The translations under genes and the position numbers were made by a program. Shown in pieces: positions 1-6,896 of a DNA stretch of 8,242 nucleotides. Below the pieces are notes generated by a model that made no database searches, was not told the origin of the DNA, and saw nothing but the letters and a program-made list of their open reading frames with translations. This DNA comes from Lysobacterales bacterium CG_4_10_14_3_um_filter_64_11 (GTDB lineage: Bacteria > Pseudomonadota > Gammaproteobacteria > Xanthomonadales > Xanthomonadaceae). The stretch spans positions 1 to 8,242 of the forward strand of contig PFJA01000155.1 of assembly GCA_002782905.1 (NCBI GenBank), read 5' to 3'. Each line of letters opens with the position of its first letter. Positions within the stretch are counted from its first letter, which is position 1.

Positions 1-26
1 GGCTACCACACCTCACGCCCTTGCAG

Positions 27-67
27 CCCGGGTTGAGGCGAAGCCGAAACCCGGGGCGCATCGCGCC
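27..67 (+). repeat. REP-like palindromic repeat, left copy (R0)
   Basis: This is a two-hairpin unit. The first hairpin has 8-bp arms CCCGGGTT (27-34) and AACCCGGG (48-55), GA/GA internal mismatches, an inner GGC/GCC stem and the loop GAA. The second is GGCGC-ATC-GCGCC (55-67). The same unit recurs at 8034-8074 in the same orientation with 39 of 41 positions identical; both differences are in the loop. Bases 1-10 (GGCTACCACA) match 8149-8158, the right edge of another copy, so a further unit probably ends at the window's left border. The repeat lies downstream of the gdhB stop, so it could form a 3' stem-loop in that mRNA. It has no T-tract and is not a classical terminator. Confidence 0.85.
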
Positions 68-118
68 CGAAACCCGCGACCCCGCAGCCGTTCACCGCGG
101 CCGCCGAAACCCGCGACC
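67..118 (+). repeat. Degenerate direct repeat next to the REP-like unit
   Basis: The 15-mer CCGAAACCCGCGACC occurs at 67-81 and again at 104-118, 37 bases apart. It resembles the CCGGAAACCCGGGG tail that follows the first hairpin pair in the right-hand copy (from 8073). This stretch therefore reads as a decayed, partly duplicated REP tail between R0 and the gdhB stop codon. No coding signal is evident in 1-138. Confidence 0.7.
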
Positions 119-138
119 GTGCGCAACCCGGAGCGTCT

Positions 139-3100
139 TCAGGCGGTGGTATCCAACAGCAATTGCCCGAGCCGCCGTGCCGCTACCGAAATCGTCGGGA
201 AATCCATGTTGCGCTGATTGCGCAACTCGTCAAGGACGGCACGCGCGCCCAGCAACGCGGCATCATCGCGATTCAACCATTCCTCCACCAGGCCCTTGGC
301 CGCCCGCGCCGGATCGGCAGCAGCGAGTACCTGCTCGGCCAGCGCCGATTGCCGATCCAGCAACTCGTCGCGCAGCACGCCGCGTGCATTGGCATGCCAG
401 CGCCCCTCGACCGGCAACTCATCCACGCGCGCAAGCAGCCAGTTGAGGTGCAGGCCATCGCCGAGCGCAAAGAACACGGTAGCGACATCGGCGACGCTGC
501 GATTGCAACGGCTGGCGCAGTCGATGATGTCGAGACTGGCATTGAGCAGCGGCAGGCTGGCCAACGCGGTCGCCAACCCGTCCGGGAAACCCTGTTCCTG
601 CCACTGCCCACTGTCGGCCGCAAAACCGGTGGCCGTGGCGTCATCGAGCAGTGTCGGCAGGGCCGCACGCAAGGCATCCATCCCGGGCTGATAGCGCTCA
701 ACCTGATCGGCAATCTGGCCCAGGCGCCCGGGGCGGGCAAGGAACCAACGGGTCAAGGCACGTTGCAGTACCCATATCCGCTGCAAGGCATCGATTTGTG
801 CCGATTCAGGTACCTTCAGGTCCAGCTCGTCGATCACCGCCCACAGTGCCCGCGAATCGAGCACCTCGCGCGTGATCGTGTAGGCCTTGGCGACCTGTGC
901 CGCGTTTTCGCCGGTATCTTCCTTCATCCGCATCATGAAGGTGCAGCCCATGCGGTTGACCAGCGAGTTGGTGACCGCAGTAGCGATGATTTCACGACGC
1001 AACGGATGGTACTGCATGCGTGCGGCGAAGCGATCCTGCACCGCCTGCGGAAAATAGCGCAGCAGCTCCTTCGACAGGTACGGGTCTTCCGGCACGTCGG
1101 AGTCGAGCATTTGCTGAAAGATGACGATCTTTGCGTACGACAGCAGCACCGACAATTCTGGTCGGGTGAGGCCCTGCCCGCGCGCTTTGCGTTGCGCCAA
1201 ATCGGCATCGGTAGGCAGGTACTCCAGCGCGCGGTCGAGCAAGCCTTTGCTCTCCAAAGTGCGCATGAAATGCGCCTTGGAGCCCAGCCGGGCGACGCTC
1301 ATGCGCTCCATGACGCTGATCGCCTGGCTTTGCCGATAATTATCGTTGAGCACCAGCGCGCCCACCTCGTCGGTCATGCTGGCGAGCAGGGTGTTGCGTT
1401 GTGCAGTATCGAGCTCGCCCGCCTTGACCGCGTCATCGAGCAATATCTTGATGTTGACCTCGTGGTCGGAGGTATCCACGCCGGCCGAGTTGTCGATGAA
1501 ATCGGTGTTCAGCAACACCCCCGCCATCGCTGCTTCGATGCGGCCACGCTGGGTCATGCCCAGATTGCCACCCTCACCCACCACCCGGCAGCGCAAGCTG
1601 CTGCCGTCGACACGCAGCGCATTGTTGGCGCGGTCGCCCACCGCCTCGTGACTCTCGCTGCTGGCCTTGACGTAGCTGCCAATGCCGCCGTTCCAGAGCA
1701 GATCGACCGGTGCCTTGAGAATGGCGCTCATCAACTCGGTGGGGCTGAGCTGGATGACCTCGTCATCGATGCCGAGTGCGGCTTTCATCTCGGCGCTGAG
1801 GGTGATCGACTTCAGCGTGCGCGGGAAAACCCCGCCGCCAGCCGCGATCAGGCTGCGGTCGTAGTCGTCCCAACTCGAACGCGGCAGATTGAACAGCCGC
1901 TCACGCTCCACCAAGCTGCGCTCGGGATCGGGATTGGGGTCGATGAAAATATGGCGATGATCGAATGCAGCCAGCAGCCGCAGGTGGCGCGACAACAACA
2001 TGCCGTTGCCGAACACGTCGCCGGACATGTCACCCACACCGACACAGGTGAAATCTTCGTTCTGGCAATCCACGCCCAGGGCGCGGAAATGCCGCTTGAC
2101 CGACTCCCAGGCACCGCGCGCGGTAATGCCCATGCGCTTGTGGTCGTAGCCAACCGAGCCCCCCGAAGCAAACGCATCGCCGAGCCAGTAGCCACGCTGC
2201 AACGCGATGGCATTGGCAATATCCGAAAACGTGGCGGTGCCCTTGTCGGCGGCCACCACCAAATACGGATCGTCGCCATCATGGCGCACCACATCGTGCG
2301 GATGCACCACCTCGCCATCGATCAGATTGTCGGTGATGTCAAGCAGGCTGTTGACGAACATCTGATAGCAGGCGATGCCTTCCTTGAGGATGGCATCGCG
2401 ATCGCCGCCGGCGGGCGGACGCTTGACGAAAAACCCGCCCTTGGCACCGACCGGCACGATGACGGTGTTCTTCACCATCTGCGCCTTGACCAGGCCGAGC
2501 ACCTCGGTGCGGAAATCCTCGCGCCGATCCGACCAGCGCAAGCCACCGCGCGCCACCGGGCCAAAACGCAGGTGTACGCCCTCCACCCGCGGTGAATACA
2601 TGAAAATCTCGCGGAACGGCCGTGGCTTGGGCAGTTCCGGCACCTTCGTCGGATCGAACTTGACACTGATATAGGGCGCGTACTCGCCGGCGCTTTGCTG
2701 ATAGAAATTGGTGCGCACTGTGGCGTCGATCACCGCCATGAAGCGACGCAATATGCGGTCTTCATCGATGCTCGACACCTGGTCCAGCAAGATCGCCAGC
2801 GCATCGTGGCAGGCATCGATCTGCGCATCGCGATCCAGGCCGCGCGCATACGAGACCTGTTCGATCAACGTTGCCGCGGATTTGCGCTGCTCGGGTATCA
2901 GGATCGATTGCAGTGCGCGGGCCAGGGCATGACGCGCCGGCTCCACCTTGTCCGGATGCGGGCGATCATGGGCCGGGTCGAAGCGCGACTCGAACAATTC
3001 GGCAAGCAGCCGCGCAACCAGCGGCCAGCGTGCCAATGCCTGTTCCATGTACGATTGGGAAAACGTGACGCCGGTCTGCAGCAGGTATTTGCAATACGTG

Positions 3101-5088
3101 CGCAACATCGCCACCTGCCGCCAATTCAGGCCCGCGGCAAGCACCAGACGCATGAAGCCATCGGCTTCGCTGCCGCCGTACCACAACTGCCGAAATGCGT
3201 CCTCGAAGCGTTCGCGCGCGTGTTCGACATCGATATCGCCCTGCTCGGCACAGATCACAAAATCCTGAATCACCGTGATCGTGCCATCCGCGGAAAGCTC
3301 GTATGGATGCTCACTGAGGATTCGCAGGCCCATCGCTTCCATCATCGGCAACACATCCGACAGCGGCGTGCCGTGGTCGCGACGGAACAGTTTCAGGCGG
3401 ATGTCGCCCACCGCACCGGGGGCGCGGTACAGGCGCAAACGCAGATCATCGGTATCGCCAAGCGCGGCCACGTCGGCCACGTCATCGGCCGCCACTTCGG
3501 CGCTGATCTGCTCGATGTAACTGTGCGGCAGCGCCTTGCCAAAGCGATTGGCCAGGCGCAGGCCCTGCACTTCGCCATGCCGTGCCACCAGCAAATCGCG
3601 CAGATCGTCATGCCAGTTGCGCACGATCTGGGCCAGACGCTGTTCCAGCAGGTCCATGTCGGGCGCACCCTTGTCGCCCGCCTTGGGCCGCACGATCAGG
3701 TGCAGTTGCGCGAGCGGCGACTCGCCCACCTGGATGGTGGTATCGATACGCTGGCCATTGAGCGATTCCATCAACAACGCTTCAATCCGCAGGCGGTTGT
3801 CGGTGTTGAAGCGATCACGCGGGATGTACGCCAGCACCGAATAAAAGCGGCCGTAGCGATCGCGGCGCAAAAACATCCGGCTGCGCACCCGCTCCTGCAA
3901 ACCGAGAATACCCAGACAGGTATGAAACAGCTCGTCTTCCGTCGACTGGAACAATTCATCGCGCGGCAGGGTTTCAAGGATATGGCGCAGCGCCTTGCCG
4001 CTATGGCTGTTGAAGGCCAACCCCGATCGCCGCATCACATGCTCAAAACGATGGCGCACCAACGGAATATCCCACGGCCGTCGGTTGTAGGCGCTGGACG
4101 TGAACAAGCCGAGAAAGCGCTGCTCGCCGATGGCACGGCCGTTGCTGTCGAAACGCAACACACCGATGTAATCCATGTAGCCGGGGCGGTGCACCGTGGA
4201 ACGGGCATTGGTTTTGGTGATGATCAACGCGTCCACCGAGCCGGACTGTGGCATGTGGTGCGCCGCCAGCGTCTTCAACGAACGCGGCTTGCCGGCGCGG
4301 TCATCGCGCCGCAGCAGGCCAAGACCGGTATTGGCCACCGCACGCAACAGCTCATCATCACCCTCGCCAACCACTTCGTATTCACGGAAACCCAGGAACG
4401 TGAAATGATCGTCAGCAACCCAGCGCAGCAGGTCCTGCGCCTCCTGCCGTCCCTCGGCTGAAACCGGCATCTGCCGCTCAGGCAACTCGGCGGCGATCTG
4501 CAGCACGCGCTCGCGCATCGCCCGCCAATCGAGAAAACAGGCGCGCACATCGTCGATCGCCGCGCGCACCTTGACCACGATGCGTTCCTGGTCGGCGGGC
4601 TCGATCTGACGATCAAACTCGATGTGCATCAATGATTCCAGCTTGCCCTCGCCGATTGCGACGATTTGCCCTTGTCCATCACGGGAAACCTGCGCCACCG
4701 GATGCCCGAGTACATGAATCGAAAGGTCTGCCTGGGCCAGGGCCATGGTGATCGAGTCGACCAGAAACGGCATATCGTCGTTGACGATTTGCAACGCCGA
4801 ATGCGGGCTGTCCCAGTGATGCGCATCGCGACTGGGGTTGAAAACACGAATGCGTGCTTCACCGGCGGCGCGCACCCGCGCAAAATCCAGAAATCCGCCG
4901 GCGAGCGCAGCCCAGGTTGCGGCATCGCGCATCACGCTTTCTTCTGCGGTCAGACGCGAATAAAACGCCGCGATGAAACTTTCGGCCTCGCTGTGGCGCG
5001 CTGGCGGCAGGGATGCCTGCAGGGCGGCAACAATGGGTTTCAGGGAGACACCATGAATCGAAACAGACGCGCTGGCAGACGAGGTCAT
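139..5088 (-). CDS. gdhB: NAD-specific glutamate dehydrogenase, large (180 kDa) class
   Basis: Cytoplasmic catabolic enzyme: L-glutamate + NAD+ + water gives 2-oxoglutarate, ammonium and NADH. It is intact, with 1649 residues from the ATG at 5088, within the usual size of about 1600-1650 for the GDH_180 class. The first ~700 residues match the N-terminal regulatory part of the family (ACT-like modules, inferred). The catalytic core carries GGLRWSDRRED (848-858), GAKGG with the probable catalytic Lys883, the Rossmann-type loop GVGDMSGDVFGNG (1017-1029) and GEGGNLGMTQRG (from 1171). A C-terminal helical region follows. The open frame extends to an ATG at 5142. The start at 5088 is preferred because GGAAGG (5096-5091) lies just upstream, although only 2 bases away, and because the upstream ATG falls between the -35 and -10 of the likely promoter and has no Shine-Dalgarno sequence. 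The stop is TGA at 141-139. Activity in relatives is allosteric, typically responding to amino acids or nucleotides; this is not visible here. Confidence 0.96.
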   Translation of the reverse strand: MTSSASASVSIHGVSLKPIVAALQASLPPARHSEAESFIAAFYSRLTAEESVMRDAATWAALAGGFLDFARVRAAGEARIRVFNPSRDAHHWDSPHSALQIVNDDMPFLVDSITMALAQADLSIHVLGHPVAQVSRDGQGQIVAIGEGKLESLMHIEFDRQIEPADQERIVVKVRAAIDDVRACFLDWRAMRERVLQIAAELPERQMPVSAEGRQEAQDLLRWVADDHFTFLGFREYEVVGEGDDELLRAVANTGLGLLRRDDRAGKPRSLKTLAAHHMPQSGSVDALIITKTNARSTVHRPGYMDYIGVLRFDSNGRAIGEQRFLGLFTSSAYNRRPWDIPLVRHRFEHVMRRSGLAFNSHSGKALRHILETLPRDELFQSTEDELFHTCLGILGLQERVRSRMFLRRDRYGRFYSVLAYIPRDRFNTDNRLRIEALLMESLNGQRIDTTIQVGESPLAQLHLIVRPKAGDKGAPDMDLLEQRLAQIVRNWHDDLRDLLVARHGEVQGLRLANRFGKALPHSYIEQISAEVAADDVADVAALGDTDDLRLRLYRAPGAVGDIRLKLFRRDHGTPLSDVLPMMEAMGLRILSEHPYELSADGTITVIQDFVICAEQGDIDVEHARERFEDAFRQLWYGGSEADGFMRLVLAAGLNWRQVAMLRTYCKYLLQTGVTFSQSYMEQALARWPLVARLLAELFESRFDPAHDRPHPDKVEPARHALARALQSILIPEQRKSAATLIEQVSYARGLDRDAQIDACHDALAILLDQVSSIDEDRILRRFMAVIDATVRTNFYQQSAGEYAPYISVKFDPTKVPELPKPRPFREIFMYSPRVEGVHLRFGPVARGGLRWSDRREDFRTEVLGLVKAQMVKNTVIVPVGAKGGFFVKRPPAGGDRDAILKEGIACYQMFVNSLLDITDNLIDGEVVHPHDVVRHDGDDPYLVVAADKGTATFSDIANAIALQRGYWLGDAFASGGSVGYDHKRMGITARGAWESVKRHFRALGVDCQNEDFTCVGVGDMSGDVFGNGMLLSRHLRLLAAFDHRHIFIDPNPDPERSLVERERLFNLPRSSWDDYDRSLIAAGGGVFPRTLKSITLSAEMKAALGIDDEVIQLSPTELMSAILKAPVDLLWNGGIGSYVKASSESHEAVGDRANNALRVDGSSLRCRVVGEGGNLGMTQRGRIEAAMAGVLLNTDFIDNSAGVDTSDHEVNIKILLDDAVKAGELDTAQRNTLLASMTDEVGALVLNDNYRQSQAISVMERMSVARLGSKAHFMRTLESKGLLDRALEYLPTDADLAQRKARGQGLTRPELSVLLSYAKIVIFQQMLDSDVPEDPYLSKELLRYFPQAVQDRFAARMQYHPLRREIIATAVTNSLVNRMGCTFMMRMKEDTGENAAQVAKAYTITREVLDSRALWAVIDELDLKVPESAQIDALQRIWVLQRALTRWFLARPGRLGQIADQVERYQPGMDALRAALPTLLDDATATGFAADSGQWQEQGFPDGLATALASLPLLNASLDIIDCASRCNRSVADVATVFFALGDGLHLNWLLARVDELPVEGRWHANARGVLRDELLDRQSALAEQVLAAADPARAAKGLVEEWLNRDDAALLGARAVLDELRNQRNMDFPTISVAARRLGQLLLDTTA

Positions 5089-5122
5089 TGCCTTCCGGGA
5101 CGGGTGAGGTTGGGTACGTGAA

Positions 5123-5149
5123 AGGATACCCGCTTGCGGCATTCGTCAA
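5123..5149 (-). promoter_or_regulatory. Candidate sigma70 promoter of gdhB
   Basis: On the minus strand, TTGACG (5149-5144, 5 of 6 to the -35 consensus) is followed after 15 bases by TATCCT (5128-5123, 4 of 6 to the -10 consensus). The spacer is shorter than the ideal 17. Transcription would begin near 5116, giving a leader of about 28 bases before the ATG at 5088. Its position supports the shorter gdhB start and suggests that gdhB can be transcribed independently of the response regulator. Confidence 0.45.
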
Positions 5150-5177
5150 CAGTGCCGTGGCAGCGGCGTGCGGCGGC

Positions 5178-5193
5178 CGGCAACGCATTGCCG
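5178..5193. other. Small perfect hairpin between the response regulator and gdhB
   Basis: CGGCAA-CGCA-TTGCCG forms a perfect 6-bp stem with a 4-base loop, 57 bases past the response regulator stop codon. No T-tract follows on the minus strand, so a rho-independent terminator is not supported. It could be a pausing or processing hairpin, an operator, or chance in GC-rich DNA. Confidence 0.3.
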
Positions 5194-5250
5194 TACGTCA
5201 GCGAACCGGTGGGCCAACGCGCGGCCAACCGCGCCGGGCGCAAACGCGCG

Positions 5251-5892
5251 TCAGCTATCGGCGTGCTCGATGGCACCATACTGTGTCGCCAGCCGCGACA
5301 ATGCCACGACATCCTCAACCCCCAGCTTGGCAAAGCTGCGGTACTTGTGTGTGGCTACGGTTTTGGCACTGATCTTCAAGCGTTGCGCGATGTCTTCCAG
5401 ACGCTTGCCCTGACACAGCAGCATGGCCACCTCCAGCTCGCGCGGCGACAAACCATCGAATGGTGACGCCGTGCCGACCACCGCGTCCAGGGCCAGACGC
5501 TGTGCCAGTTGCGGTGCCAGATAGCGGTGCCCCTTGGCAACCTCGCGGATCGCCTTGAGCAATTCACTGGCTTCGCCACCTTTGCCCAGATAGCCGCTGG
5601 CACCCACCTCCAGCAACCGCCGCGGCATCGGCCCCTCATCCTGCACCGATACGATGACCACCCGCGTACCCTGATCCCAACGACGCACGCGCTCGGTCAC
5701 TTCGAGGCCGCTGACCCCGGGCAGATGCAGATCACAGACCACGATGTCGGGCTTGAGCTGGCGAATCAGCGGCAAACCGTCTTCGCCCGATGCTGCCTCT
5801 CCCACGACTTCAATATCGGTTTCGTGCGTCAGGATCATGCGAAACCCGGTACGCACCAACGCATGGTCATCCAGCAGGAATACCCGGATCAT
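5251..5892 (-). CDS. LuxR/NarL-family response regulator, GacA/UvrY-like
   Basis: Cytoplasmic DNA-binding response regulator of 213 residues, full length for the family. The receiver domain (about 1-120) has the acidic pair Asp8-Asp9, phospho-acceptor Asp54 in VVCDLHLPG, switch Ser82 and Lys104 in YLGKGG. A LuxR-type helix-turn-helix follows (about 146-205, SPRELEVAMLLCQG, then ISAKTVATHKYRSFAKLG with the recognition helix). The hinge SPFDGLSPREL and the KTVxxxxYRxFxKL recognition segment resemble E. coli UvrY and Pseudomonas GacA, which control small-RNA genes of the Csr/Rsm system with the BarA/GacS kinase. No kinase, uvrC or rsm-type RNA gene is in the window, so partner and targets are unknown and it may be a paralogue; no symbol is assigned. 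The start has a strong ribosome binding site (5896-5904). The stop is TGA at 5253-5251. Confidence 0.93.
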   Translation of the reverse strand: MIRVFLLDDHALVRTGFRMILTHETDIEVVGEAASGEDGLPLIRQLKPDIVVCDLHLPGVSGLEVTERVRRWDQGTRVVIVSVQDEGPMPRRLLEVGASGYLGKGGEASELLKAIREVAKGHRYLAPQLAQRLALDAVVGTASPFDGLSPRELEVAMLLCQGKRLEDIAQRLKISAKTVATHKYRSFAKLGVEDVVALSRLATQYGAIEHADS

Positions 5893-5895
5893 CGG

Positions 5896-5904
5896 TCACC
5901 CCCC
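5896..5904 (-). promoter_or_regulatory. Ribosome binding site of the response regulator
   Basis: The minus strand reads GGGGGGTGA ending 3 bases before the ATG at 5892. GGGGGTGA differs from the ideal GGAGGTGA at one base and could still pair with the 16S rRNA tail through a G-U wobble. The G-rich core is 6 bases from the start. This fixes the start codon; the six-G run is unusual. Confidence 0.65.
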
Positions 5905-5934
5905 AAAACAGCCCGGCTTCAACTTAGGCCATCT

Positions 5935-5951
5935 GCTGGCGTTTTGCCAGC
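5935..5951. promoter_or_regulatory. 17-bp palindrome upstream of the response regulator
   Basis: Perfect inverted repeat GCTGGC-N5-GCCAGC, centred about 50 bases before the response regulator ATG. A-rich or T-rich sequence fills the loop but no T-tract follows on the minus strand, so it is a poor intrinsic terminator for aroE. Position and symmetry fit a dimer-binding operator or a leader hairpin. This is inference; a 6-bp palindrome can arise by chance. Confidence 0.35.
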
Positions 5952-5993
5952 GGCGGCGCAATTTGGCCGGTGCCCGACACCACACCCGTTGCG

Positions 5994-6011
5994 CCGGCGC
6001 GATGCGCCCCG
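5994..6011 (-). repeat. Solitary REP fragment downstream of aroE
   Basis: The minus strand from 6011 to 5994 reads CGGGGCGCATCGCGCCGG, identical over 18 bases to 8059-8076 in the right-hand repeat. It contains the second hairpin GGCGC-ATC-GCGCC but lacks the long CCCGGGTT/AACCCGGG hairpin. It starts directly after the aroE TGA and runs opposite to the copies at the window ends. It is either a decayed or partial repeat, or a hairpin module used on its own. Confidence 0.6.
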
Positions 6012-6012
6012 C

Positions 6013-6876
6013 TCAGTCGGCGCTATGCAGCGCCTTGGCTTGCTGCACCAGCTCGGCATGGATCGCATCGGTGGTGGGCCGCTTGCCGGTCCAGATGGCG
6101 AAACTTTCGGCGGCTTGTTCGACCAGCATGCCCAAGCCATCGCTGAGCTTCCGACAACCGCCGCTTTCGGCCCAGGCCAGGAATGGCACCGCGATTTCAC
6201 CGTAATTCAAATCCACTGCCAGCGCCCGCGGCCCGATCAGCGAAAACGGCAGCTCCAGCCGACCGCCGGCACGACCGGCCGAGGTCGCGTTGATCAGCAG
6301 ATCGAACTCGCCGAGGGTCCCGAGGTCATCCCAATAGCGCGCATGCGCGCGCTGCGGATCGCCGAGCGCATCGGCCAGCGCATCGGCGCGCTCCGGGCTG
6401 CGATTGACGATCACCAGTTCGGCGATGCCCGCATCGAGCAGCGCCGGCACCACACCGCGCGCGGCACCACCAGCGCCCAGCACCAGAGTGCGGCGGCCAC
6501 GCAGATCGAAACGATGGCGCTCGGTGAGATCGCGCACCAAGCCGGCACCGTCGGTATTGTCGCCATGCCATCGGCCATTGACGCGGGTCAGGGTGTTGAC
6601 CGAACCGGCGCGTGCGGCGCGATCGCTGCGCGCCGCGCACAGCGCAAACGCGGCTTCCTTGTTCGGCAGGGTGATGTTGGCACCAGCGCCGCCCGCCGCC
6701 GCGAAGCGATCCAGCGCAGCAGCCAATTGTGGCGCCGCCACATCGATCAGGTGGTAGTCGATCGCGATGCCCGATTGCCTGGCAAACGCCTGGTGAATAC
6801 GCGGCGACAGCGAATGCGCCACTGGATGGCCAAAAATGGCGAACTGACGGGGTTTGCTGGCAGCAGTCTCGGGCAT
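6013..6876 (-). CDS. aroE: Shikimate dehydrogenase (NADP+)
   Basis: Cytoplasmic enzyme of the shikimate pathway; reduces 3-dehydroshikimate to shikimate with NADPH on the way to chorismate and aromatic amino acids. The protein has 287 residues, slightly above E. coli AroE. It shows the substrate-binding motif GHPVAHSLSP (16-25), catalytic Lys73 in NITLPNKE, NT (94-95), GDNTDG with catalytic Asp109, the nucleotide-binding loop GAGGAARG (134-141) and NRSPERA (158-164), whose Asn-Arg fits NADP 2'-phosphate recognition. The C-terminal KLSDGLGML segment is typical of AroE rather than YdiB paralogues. The frame opens at a TTG at 6900 that overlaps the hemB stop. The ATG at 6876 is chosen because GGAG (6886-6883) lies 6 bases before it and homology begins after it. 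The gap to hemB is 20 bases, so the two genes are probably co-transcribed. The stop is TGA at 6015-6013. Confidence 0.96.
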   Translation of the reverse strand: MPETAASKPRQFAIFGHPVAHSLSPRIHQAFARQSGIAIDYHLIDVAAPQLAAALDRFAAAGGAGANITLPNKEAAFALCAARSDRAARAGSVNTLTRVNGRWHGDNTDGAGLVRDLTERHRFDLRGRRTLVLGAGGAARGVVPALLDAGIAELVIVNRSPERADALADALGDPQRAHARYWDDLGTLGEFDLLINATSAGRAGGRLELPFSLIGPRALAVDLNYGEIAVPFLAWAESGGCRKLSDGLGMLVEQAAESFAIWTGKRPTTDAIHAELVQQAKALHSAD

Positions 6877-6882
6877 GACAAT

Positions 6883-6886
6883 CTCC
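6883..6886 (-). promoter_or_regulatory. Ribosome binding site deciding the aroE start
   Basis: GGAG on the minus strand (6886-6883) sits 6 bases before the ATG at 6876, the usual distance. It favours this start over the in-frame TTG at 6900, which has no good Shine-Dalgarno sequence. Confidence 0.75.
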
Positions 6887-6896
6887 AGGTCGCGAA

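Noticed and set aside
1..138. Rho-independent terminator for gdhB
   Set aside because: Strong hairpins are present but none is followed by a T-tract on the minus strand, so a classical terminator cannot be supported.
21..446. 141-codon plus-strand open frame at the left end
   Set aside because: It begins inside the REP repeat and runs antisense into the 3' end of gdhB; Arg/Pro/Ala-rich composition with no domain.
163..4461. Long plus-strand open frames (163-2595 and 2695-4461) opposite gdhB
   Set aside because: They share codon register with gdhB, so a stop arises only opposite Leu TTA/CTA or Ser TCA codons, which GC-rich genes avoid. The translations show no recognisable domain, while the minus strand encodes a complete conserved enzyme. 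They are composition shadows.
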